DNA of 64,000 bases from NCBI RefSeq assembly GCF_003058195.1, contig NZ_QBUH01000002.1, positions 558,001 to 622,000 on the forward strand, given 5' to 3'. The translations under genes were made by a program, and so were the position numbers. Source of the DNA: Elizabethkingia sp. YR214 (lineage in GTDB: Bacteria > Bacteroidota > Bacteroidia > Flavobacteriales > Weeksellaceae). Of the stretch, positions 18,290 to 25,368 are shown one piece after another. Within the stretch, counting starts at the first letter, position 1. Each line of letters starts with the position of its first letter. Below the pieces are notes generated by a model that saw nothing but the letters and a program-made list of their open reading frames with translations, was not told the DNA's origin and did no database searches.

Positions 18290-19624
18290 ATGACCCAGGA
18301 AAAAATATATGACATAATAGGAATAGGAATAGGCCCATTCAATCTCAGTATGGCTTGTCTTGCAAACCCTGTAAAAGATCTTAATACTTTATTTTTCGAC
18401 CGCAGCGATCGTTTCGACTGGCATCCAGGTATGATGATGCAGGACACAACATTGCAGATACCATTCATGGCCGACCTGGTAACAATGGCTGATCCGACCA
18501 GCGAATTTACTTTCCTCAATTATATAAAGGAAAAAGGAAGAATCTATTCTTTCTATATCCGTGAGAATTTCTACCTGCTAAGGAATGAATACAATCAGTA
18601 CTGCCAGTGGGCTATAGAAAAATTGGATAACCTACGATTCAGCCATAATGTAGAAGATATTATGTACGATGAGGAACAAGGAAATTATCTGGTAAAAGTA
18701 TACAACAAAACAGAAGATACTGTAGAGAGTTACAGAACAAGAAAAATCGTTCTGGGTACAGGAACAACTCCGTATATGCCTTCATTTTTTCACCCTGTAA
18801 AAGATCTCGCAGCACATTCATCTGAATATCTTTATAAAAAGAAAGAACTCCAGTCACGAAAAGCAATTACCATTATAGGAAGTGGTCAAAGTGCTGCCGA
18901 AATATATTATGATCTGTTACAGGAAATAGATGTTTACGGATATGAACTCAACTGGATTACACGTTCCACCCATTTCTTCCAGATGGAATATAACAAACTT
19001 ACTCTGGAGCTAACCTCTCCTGAATATGTTGATTATTTCTACAGTCTTCCTGCTGAAAAGAGAAGAGCTTTATTAAAAAATCAAAATTCCCTTTACAAAG
19101 GGATCAACGAAAGTCTGATCAATGATATTTTTGATTTGCTCTATACCAAAAGGCTGACTGCTGATTTCAAAACCAATCTTTTAACCAATTCAGAATGTGT
19201 TGGTGCCAAATACACCAAGCAAGGGATTATTGATTTAGAATTCTATCATTCCGAGCAGGAGGAAAGTTTCCATCTTGAAACCGACGGATTGGTGCTTTGT
19301 ACAGGTTACAAATACCGGCTGCCAGCTTTCTTAGATGGGATTAATGATCGAATAGATTGGAAATCCACCGAGAAATTCAATGTACAGCGTAATTACAGTA
19401 TTGATAAAAATGCTAATGAGATTTTTGTTCAGAATGCCGAGTTGGAAACTCATGGTTTTGTAACACCAGATTTAGGCATGGGATGCTACAGAAATTCCTA
19501 TATCCTGAGAGAGATTACCGGCAGGGATGTTTATCACGTGGAACAGCAGATTGCGTTCCAGAAATTCGGAGTATATGAAAACCTAACCAAAGCACAACAA
19601 TATGAGACCAGTATTTCAAAGTAA
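18290..19624 (+). CDS. Lysine/ornithine/diamine N-monooxygenase (SidA/IucD/DesB-like)
   Basis: This 444-residue flavoprotein monooxygenase has an N-terminal FAD motif (IIGIGIGPFNLSMAC), the family tract WHPGMMMQDTTLQIPF, an NADPH motif (IGSGQSAAEIYYDLL, about residues 196-210) and the C-terminal LGMGCYRNSYILREITG typical of SidA/IucD/PvdA. It hydroxylates the terminal amino group of lysine, ornithine or cadaverine to make the hydroxamate precursor. Given the decarboxylase upstream, N-hydroxylation of cadaverine or putrescine is the likely step. Its 3' end overlaps the acyltransferase gene by 23 bases. Confidence 0.88.
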   Translation: MTQEKIYDIIGIGIGPFNLSMACLANPVKDLNTLFFDRSDRFDWHPGMMMQDTTLQIPFMADLVTMADPTSEFTFLNYIKEKGRIYSFYIRENFYLLRNEYNQYCQWAIEKLDNLRFSHNVEDIMYDEEQGNYLVKVYNKTEDTVESYRTRKIVLGTGTTPYMPSFFHPVKDLAAHSSEYLYKKKELQSRKAITIIGSGQSAAEIYYDLLQEIDVYGYELNWITRSTHFFQMEYNKLTLELTSPEYVDYFYSLPAEKRRALLKNQNSLYKGINESLINDIFDLLYTKRLTADFKTNLLTNSECVGAKYTKQGIIDLEFYHSEQEESFHLETDGLVLCTGYKYRLPAFLDGINDRIDWKSTEKFNVQRNYSIDKNANEIFVQNAELETHGFVTPDLGMGCYRNSYILREITGRDVYHVEQQIAFQKFGVYENLTKAQQYETSISK

Positions 19625-20186
19625 AACCTGTTTTTCCAAAAATATAGAAGGATTAGGCAACTTTGAACTTTTTCCTCTGGATCTGGACGAGCATGTTCCT
19701 GTTATTCATAACTGGGTAAATCAGGAATATGCTGAATACTGGCAAATGCTTGATACAACTACAGAGCAAGTCTATGAAGCCTATGAATATCTTTTAGCAC
19801 AAAAGGATTATTACATCTGTATGGGGTATTTTGAAGGTGAACCATGCTTTTTACTGGAATGCTATCATCCAAAACATGTCCTGAGCAAATTTTACAACGT
19901 TGAAGATTCAGATTGTGGTATGCACATATTGGTAGCACCACCAGGCAAAAAAATAAAATCTTTTACATGGAGTGTATTTCAGACCATCATGGAGTTTTTA
20001 TTCTCTGATCATAGAATTCAACGTGTTGTAGTAGAGCCTGATGTCAGAAATGAGAAAGTTCACAAACTAAACCGAAAAGCCGGGTTTACACGCTACAAAA
20101 AAATACAACTACTGGAAAAAGAAGCATATCTGGAGTTTTGCACCAGAGAACAATTTAGAAACGCCCTACAAAATCAAATAATATGA
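19602..20186 (+). CDS. Siderophore N-acyltransferase (IucB/RhbD/DesC-like GNAT)
   Basis: This 194-residue GNAT-fold protein of the siderophore acyltransferase type has an N-terminal LGNFELFPLDL region, WVNQEYAEYWQM, GMHILVAPPGKK, and the acyl-CoA binding end VVEPDVRNEKVHKLNRKAGF. It transfers an acetyl or succinyl group to the N-hydroxylated amine to form the hydroxamate. It overlaps the preceding gene by 23 bases and the next by 4 (ATGA), so the three are translationally coupled. The acyl donor cannot be read from sequence; succinyl would be expected for a desferrioxamine/bisucaberin-like product. Confidence 0.85.
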   Translation: MRPVFQSKTCFSKNIEGLGNFELFPLDLDEHVPVIHNWVNQEYAEYWQMLDTTTEQVYEAYEYLLAQKDYYICMGYFEGEPCFLLECYHPKHVLSKFYNVEDSDCGMHILVAPPGKKIKSFTWSVFQTIMEFLFSDHRIQRVVVEPDVRNEKVHKLNRKAGFTRYKKIQLLEKEAYLEFCTREQFRNALQNQII

Positions 20187-21997
20187 ACCAAATAATAAGT
20201 CCCGAAAAAACAATAGAACACCTTACCCCGGAAAGTTGGGCAAAGGCAAATCTATATCTTATTCAGAAAGCCTTGGCTGAGTTTGCCCATGAAATGATTA
20301 TTAACCCGCAACTAATATATGAAAAGGATGGATGGGGTTACTACCAGCTTCCTGCTCAACATGCAGAAGGAGAAGTAATTTATACCTTCAAAGCACAGAA
20401 GCGGATATTGGATCATTGGTCTATAGATGTACATTCAATAAAAAAGACGCATAACGGAAAAGAAGTTCCGTTAGATCTTATACACCTCATCGTAGATTTC
20501 AAAGAAGAATTGGAATTTTCTAAAGAGATTCTTCCGGTTTACATAGAGGAACTAATCAGTACATTATATGCCAGAGCACAGGTAATGAATCGTGAGAATA
20601 ATTCTTGTATTCTGGCAGATGCAGACTACCAGACTATAGAAGGCTCGACAACCGGACATCCTACTTTTATTGCCAACAATGGGAGAATAGGCTTCGATGC
20701 AGATGACTATTACAAATATGCTCCAGAATCACAGAATGAACTTCGTTTGTTATGGATTGCTGTAAAAAAGGATCGTTGCAATTTTTCAACTGTGGAAAGC
20801 CTTAGTTATGACAAACTGATGAATCAGGAACTTTCGCCCGAGACATTAGTGAAATTCAGTCAAAAGCTAAAAGATCTGGATCTTGATGCCGAAGAATTTT
20901 ATTACATGCCTATCCATCCATGGCAATGGTATAATAAAATGAATCCGACTTTCTCTTCCGAAATAGCCTTGCAAAATATTGTATTACTTGGTGAAGCAGA
21001 AGACTTATACCGTGCACAACAGTCTATCCGTACTTTTTTCAATACGAGCAACCCTGATAAATTTTATGTAAAAACAGCTATGTCTGTGCTTAACATGGGC
21101 TTTATGAGAGGACTTTCACCTTATTATATGAAAGCTACTCCGGCTATTAATCAGTGGGTAGATGATCTGGTAAAAAGCGATGCATATCTTCAAGAAAAAG
21201 GCTTTATTATTCTGAAAGAATTAGCAGCAATAGGTTACCGAAGTGAATATTATGAAAAGGCACTTCAGAATAATAATACACCTTATACCAAAATGCTGGC
21301 AGCATTATGGCGGGAAAGCCCAATGCCTTTTATCAACGAAAATCAACGTCTTATGACAATGGCTGCTCTGCTTCATCTCGATAATAATGGTTATTCTCTG
21401 GCCGCTGAATTGATTGAAAAATCAGGCCTTACAGCAGAAGAATGGGTAAGTAAGTACCTTGATCTCTATCTGATGCCTTTAATACACAGCTTCTATGAAT
21501 ACGACCTTGTATACATGCCACACGGTGAGAATCTGATCCTGATTATGGAAAATTATACTCCGGTGAAGATTATTATGAAAGATATAGCAGAAGAGATTGC
21601 AGTACTAAACGGAGATATCAAACTTCCGGGTGAAACCAGCCGTATTGGTATAAAAGTTCCGGACGATTTTAAACTTACTTATATTTTCACTGATGTATTC
21701 GATTGTTTCCTGAGGTATTTATCTGCTCTTCTCCATGATCAGGCAGACTTCAAAGATGAAGATTTCTGGAGACTGGTTGCCGATAAGATTATAACGTATC
21801 AGGAAGAGAGACCCCATCTGAAAGAGAAGTTTGAAAAATACGATATATTCGAGCCACAATTTAAAAGATGCTGTTTGAACCGTTTACAAATAAAAAACAA
21901 TAAACAAATGGTAAACCTGGAAGATCCAATTAATAGTTTACAGTTTGTAGGGATGCTGGATAATCCAATTCATATTTATAAAAGAGAATTGGTATAA
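20183..21997 (+). CDS. IucA/IucC-family NIS siderophore synthetase (DesD-like)
   Basis: This is a 604-residue NRPS-independent siderophore synthetase. The family core is visible: EGSTTGHPTF near residue 155, YYMPIHPWQW near 245, KTAMSVLNMGFMRGLSP near 295 and HGENLILIMENYTPVKI near 445, which bind ATP, Mg2+ and substrates. It condenses hydroxylated, acylated diamine units (and cyclises them, in DesD/BibC types) through acyl adenylates. As the last gene of a decarboxylase-hydroxylase-acyltransferase-synthetase set it completes a desABCD-like pathway for a linear or macrocyclic hydroxamate. Starts by 4-base overlap with the acyltransferase gene. Confidence 0.9.
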   Translation: MNQIISPEKTIEHLTPESWAKANLYLIQKALAEFAHEMIINPQLIYEKDGWGYYQLPAQHAEGEVIYTFKAQKRILDHWSIDVHSIKKTHNGKEVPLDLIHLIVDFKEELEFSKEILPVYIEELISTLYARAQVMNRENNSCILADADYQTIEGSTTGHPTFIANNGRIGFDADDYYKYAPESQNELRLLWIAVKKDRCNFSTVESLSYDKLMNQELSPETLVKFSQKLKDLDLDAEEFYYMPIHPWQWYNKMNPTFSSEIALQNIVLLGEAEDLYRAQQSIRTFFNTSNPDKFYVKTAMSVLNMGFMRGLSPYYMKATPAINQWVDDLVKSDAYLQEKGFIILKELAAIGYRSEYYEKALQNNNTPYTKMLAALWRESPMPFINENQRLMTMAALLHLDNNGYSLAAELIEKSGLTAEEWVSKYLDLYLMPLIHSFYEYDLVYMPHGENLILIMENYTPVKIIMKDIAEEIAVLNGDIKLPGETSRIGIKVPDDFKLTYIFTDVFDCFLRYLSALLHDQADFKDEDFWRLVADKIITYQEERPHLKEKFEKYDIFEPQFKRCCLNRLQIKNNKQMVNLEDPINSLQFVGMLDNPIHIYKRELV

Positions 21998-22028
21998 TAC
22001 ACTACTCTAAACAATTGAAATATCTAAG

Positions 22029-22063
22029 AAAGCATTGCAAGCACCTTTAGCCTGCAGTGCTTT
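22029..22063. terminator. Terminator between siderophore operon and deoR-like gene
   Basis: An 11-bp stem with one G-U pair (AAAGCATTGCA / TGCAGTGCTTT) and a 13-nt loop lies between convergent genes and is followed by TATTTAT on the plus strand. Confidence 0.65.
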
Positions 22064-22066
22064 TAT

Positions 22067-22816
22067 TTATACAAGCTGAATGTTCAAGTCTCTAAATTCA
22101 TCCAGTTCTTTATTATCACTGGATAAATCGGTAATAAGGACATCTATCTTATCATTGTTAGCCACTTTAAATGGTTCTGTATTCCGAAGTTTATTATGAT
22201 TAACCAAAGCTATTGTTTGCTTTGCCAAACCAAGCATTGTTTTTTTCACCTCAGCATCTGTTTTAAAAGTGGCAGAAATTCCGAACTCAGAATCTATTGC
22301 ACAGGTACCCATCAAATACAAGTCGGCTATATATTGTGAAGCCTGAAAGCACGTATCTGAACCAGTTGTTGTTGCTGTATCCTGATCGTAAATACCTCCG
22401 AGAAAAATCAATTCTATATTTTTAAATTGTCTTAGAATAGGGAGCAATTCTACATTATTAGTAATCACACGTAAAGCAATATTAGCGGGTAAACTATTTG
22501 CAATCGCATAGATCGTTGTCCCACCATCCATAAAAACAGTCATCCCGTTTTTAATAAATTTCTGAGCTTTTAATGCAATAATATTCTTTTCAGTTACAGA
22601 ATGAGATGACCTTTCCTGAAATGACATCGGATCTTTGCTTCTCAACATTGCACCGCCTCTCACTTTGGATAGAAGTCCATTTTTGTATAGGTAATCTATA
22701 TCTCGCCTTATAGTATCTTCCGAAACCGACATTAATGATGCTAAAGCCTCATAAGTAGAAGTTGTCTCTTGCTTCAGTTTGTTTAATATTATTTCAAAAC
22801 GTTCTTCTTTAAGCAT
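22067..22816 (-). CDS. DeoR/GlpR-family transcriptional regulator
   Basis: This 249-residue protein has an N-terminal DeoR winged helix-turn-helix (residues about 1-57, EERFEIILNKL and SVSEDTIRRDIDYL) and a C-terminal DeoRC sugar-phosphate-binding domain (about 75-230, with MDGGTTIYAIANSLP and the LGGIYDQDTATTTG loop). Members usually repress carbohydrate genes and are induced by phosphosugars. It lies 14 bases downstream of the MFS gene on the same strand and probably controls that operon, perhaps through the repeats at 24024-24061. Confidence 0.85.
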   Translation of the reverse strand: MLKEERFEIILNKLKQETTSTYEALASLMSVSEDTIRRDIDYLYKNGLLSKVRGGAMLRSKDPMSFQERSSHSVTEKNIIALKAQKFIKNGMTVFMDGGTTIYAIANSLPANIALRVITNNVELLPILRQFKNIELIFLGGIYDQDTATTTGSDTCFQASQYIADLYLMGTCAIDSEFGISATFKTDAEVKKTMLGLAKQTIALVNHNKLRNTEPFKVANNDKIDVLITDLSSDNKELDEFRDLNIQLV

Positions 22817-22830
22817 AATAATATTTCAGA

Positions 22831-24009
22831 TTATATATTTTTTTTAAGTCCATATATCACGGCTACTGCAAGCAATAAGAAGGCAATAAGTCCAAAAGCA
22901 ATCTGTAGTGAAAACAGATGTGCAATATAGCCTAATAATGCGGGACCAGCTAATTGTCCTGCATAGCCCATGGTTGTAATAGCAGAAATACTTGTTGTTG
23001 GAGAAACTCCCGGAATTTTACCACCTTCACTAAAGAATATCGGGACTATATTTGCCGCACCTGTACCCAGTAATATAAAACCTAAAATACTTATGGGCAA
23101 AGAGCCTGCTATAATAAGAATTACACCTGTTACAGCTACAAGTCCGCCACCCGTAACAACAGTTTTACTATTCAGTTTACTTACTATTCTGTCACCTAAT
23201 AATCGCATTACAGCCATTGCTATAGAAAAGGCAGCATATCCTGCTCCTGCAAATTCAGGTGTGATATCCTTTAAATCTCTAAGGAAAACAGCACTCCAGT
23301 CCAGCATTGCTCCTTCCGATAAAAAAGTAGAAAAGCACATAAAGCCCAATAATAATATACTTCCGTTTAGCCATTGGAATTTGTTTTTGTTTAGTGATTT
23401 CCCTTCTGTAGCCTGAGTAAATTGGTTGATTGTTTCTTTTTCAAAATCAGAATCAAATAAGTATTTATACTGACTTACCGCCAGAATAATTAGTAATAAA
23501 GCAATGGCAATGGCTGCATATAGAGGCTCCAAACCAGACTTCATCAGGAATCCTATGATTAACGGTCCCAAAAGTCCACCTACACTGAATAATCCATGCA
23601 GAGATGACATGATTGGTCGCCCATATAAATTCTGAACCTGAACGCCATGAGCATTCATTGCAACATCTACAGTTCCGATACCACAGCCAAAGAGAAAAAG
23701 CACAACAGCCATTCCTATAAACGAAGGAATTATAACTAAAAACGGCATTGAAAGAGCGACAAGAAATGTACTTGCAACAATCACTTTACGGCTTCCTATC
23801 TTATTCATTAAAATACCTGATACAGGCATCATAGCAATAGCACCTAATCCTAATAAAAGAAGCAGAAAACCAAGATCGGCTTCATTAAGTACCAAACGGT
23901 CTTTTACATAAGGAACCATTGGAGCCCAGCTCGAAATACCCAGTCCACACGTAAAAAAAATAAATTGAGTTGCCTTCTTAGCATTCGAGAGTTTTCTGGT
24001 TATTTCCAT
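22831..24009 (-). CDS. MFS transporter (YbjJ/fucose-permease-like)
   Basis: This 392-residue transporter has 12 predicted membrane segments. The N-terminus FFTCGLGISSWAPMVPYVKDRL and the FGCGIGTVDVAMNAHGVQV stretch are typical of the YbjJ/FucP-like MFS branch. Pairing with a DeoR regulator suggests sugar or sugar-alcohol transport. An alternative worth noting is siderophore export, since it lies between the siderophore operon and the receptor cluster, but MFS siderophore exporters are usually of other branches. Substrate unknown. Confidence 0.8.
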   Translation of the reverse strand: MEITRKLSNAKKATQFIFFTCGLGISSWAPMVPYVKDRLVLNEADLGFLLLLLGLGAIAMMPVSGILMNKIGSRKVIVASTFLVALSMPFLVIIPSFIGMAVVLFLFGCGIGTVDVAMNAHGVQVQNLYGRPIMSSLHGLFSVGGLLGPLIIGFLMKSGLEPLYAAIAIALLLIILAVSQYKYLFDSDFEKETINQFTQATEGKSLNKNKFQWLNGSILLLGFMCFSTFLSEGAMLDWSAVFLRDLKDITPEFAGAGYAAFSIAMAVMRLLGDRIVSKLNSKTVVTGGGLVAVTGVILIIAGSLPISILGFILLGTGAANIVPIFFSEGGKIPGVSPTTSISAITTMGYAGQLAGPALLGYIAHLFSLQIAFGLIAFLLLAVAVIYGLKKNI

Positions 24010-24023
24010 TGCACAAATTTTAC

Positions 24024-24061
24024 ATTTGCAATATCATGCAATTTTGCTAATATTTGCAATA
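24024..24061. promoter_or_regulatory. Direct repeats ATTTGCAATA upstream of MFS-deoR operon
   Basis: Two exact copies of ATTTGCAATA (24024-24033 and 24052-24061, 28 bases start to start) flank a related ATGCAATTTTGC. They lie 15-52 bases upstream of the MFS start in the divergent gap, where a DeoR-type repressor would bind. Confidence 0.45.
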
Positions 24062-24145
24062 ATGAAATTTAATTTGGTATATCCCTCTTAAATTTGTAAA
24101 ATTGAAATCTCTAATCATCCATTAACGGATAACAAACCCCAAGAG

Positions 24146-24502
24146 TTGAAGGTAAGCAGGCATTATAAGAATTTTCTGACCGCTATTTTTATAGCTATAT
24201 ATGCCTTTGCTGTTTCTCCGGCAGAATACTTACACAACCATCTCTTCCATAACTTCGACACCAATGGAATTCAGCATCCAGCAAAACATGGTGATGCAAA
24301 TCTAAAAAAAGCAGCATCTTCATGTGATGGTAAGTGCCCTATTTGTCATCATAAGCTTATTGGAGAAGAGGGTAATAAAGCTGTTCTTATTCCGGATTTC
24401 TATTCCGGAAAAATTAGTGGCAAAATATCATCTTTCATTCCGGAATTTTCTTTCTCAAAATTCTTTTCTTTAGCTGTAAGAGGCCCGCCGGTATTATTAT
24501 GA
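24146..24502 (+). CDS. Small exported Cys/His-rich protein
   Basis: This 118-residue protein has an N-terminal hydrophobic segment (about residues 10-25, FLTAIFIAIYAFAVSPAE) consistent with a signal peptide or anchor. The body is rich in potential metal ligands (YLHNHLFHNF, a CDGKCPICHHK motif), and the C-terminus ends RGPPVLL. There is no ATG anywhere in the frame; the frame opens at about 24092 and the TTG at 24146 is the best start. The Cys-x3-Cys-x2-Cys-His-His cluster suggests metal binding, and the C-terminal RGPP resembles small DUF2946-like periplasmic proteins. It precedes an ABC/TonB-receptor cluster and may be a metal-handling accessory. Function not established. Confidence 0.55.
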   Translation: MKVSRHYKNFLTAIFIAIYAFAVSPAEYLHNHLFHNFDTNGIQHPAKHGDANLKKAASSCDGKCPICHHKLIGEEGNKAVLIPDFYSGKISGKISSFIPEFSFSKFFSLAVRGPPVLL

Positions 24503-24655
24503 TATTCAAATAAATAACGTCAGCATATCCTGCTGACTACAATTCTTATTTATATAACACATCCGCTGTTTATACTGACTTTTAAAGCTTTTACCTCAAG
24601 TATCAGCTTATTAGGTTATCAGTATATACACAGAGGAGACATAATAATATTTTCG

Positions 24656-25357
24656 ATGTCAGTATTACAAGCAATAGCGCTTAGTAAGCAGTACAATAAT
24701 GTAACTGCACTAAGCAATCTTAATATATCCGTAGAAAAAGGAGAAGTTTTCTGTCTGCTGGGACAAAACGGTGCCGGCAAAACCACAACAATTAATATTT
24801 TCTTAGGTTTTCTGGAAGCAACTTCCGGAAAAGCTTTGATCAATGGAGCTGAAGTACACCTCAACGATGAATGGACTAAAAAATACATTGCCTATATCCC
24901 CGAAGTAGTTCAGCTGTATCCTAACCTTACAGGAATAGAGAATCTGGATTTCTTTAGTAAAATGGCTGGTTTTAATTATTCGAAAGAGCAGCTTACAGAA
25001 TTTCTGAAAAGAACCAGCTTACAGGAATCTGCACACCATAAAAGACTCTCTGCCTATTCTAAAGGAATGCGCCAGAAAGTAGCGATTGCCATTGCAATAG
25101 CTAAAGATGCCGATGTTATCCTGATGGACGAACCCACCTCCGGGCTGGATCCAAAAGCAACAGCAGAGTTTACCCGAATTTGTAAAGAATTTGTTGCACA
25201 GGGTAAAACCATTGTAATGGCAACCCACGATATCTTCAATGCGGTAAACGTAGGTACCAGAATAGGAATAATGAAGCAGGGATCATTAGTTCATACAATA
25301 GATGCTAAGTCTGTTACGGCAAGTGAATTACAGAAAATCTATCTGGAAACAATCTAA
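24656..25357 (+). CDS. ABC transporter ATP-binding protein
   Basis: This is a 233-residue ABC ATPase with Walker A (GQNGAGKTT, about residues 38-46), signature loop (YSKGMRQKVAIAIAIA), Walker B (DVILMDEPTSGLDP) and switch histidine (MATHD). It belongs to the CcmA/NatA-like group that pairs with ABC-2-type permeases, here most likely the two DUF3526 proteins after the receptor gene. An AGAGGAGAC stretch lies upstream of the ATG. It is 11 bases from the receptor gene, so the four genes form one operon. Transport direction is probably export, as for other ABC-2 systems. Confidence 0.88.
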   Translation: MSVLQAIALSKQYNNVTALSNLNISVEKGEVFCLLGQNGAGKTTTINIFLGFLEATSGKALINGAEVHLNDEWTKKYIAYIPEVVQLYPNLTGIENLDFFSKMAGFNYSKEQLTEFLKRTSLQESAHHKRLSAYSKGMRQKVAIAIAIAKDADVILMDEPTSGLDPKATAEFTRICKEFVAQGKTIVMATHDIFNAVNVGTRIGIMKQGSLVHTIDAKSVTASELQKIYLETI

Positions 25358-25368
25358 AGCCGGCATAC

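Noticed and set aside
22970-23416. 148-codon plus-strand frame opposite the YbjJ-like MFS gene
   Set aside because: Complement of transmembrane codons; the minus-strand frame is a complete MFS transporter.
22831-24009. MFS gene as the siderophore exporter of the desABCD-like operon
   Set aside because: Its sequence branch (YbjJ/FucP-like) and pairing with a DeoR regulator on the opposite strand fit sugar transport better; position alone is not enough.
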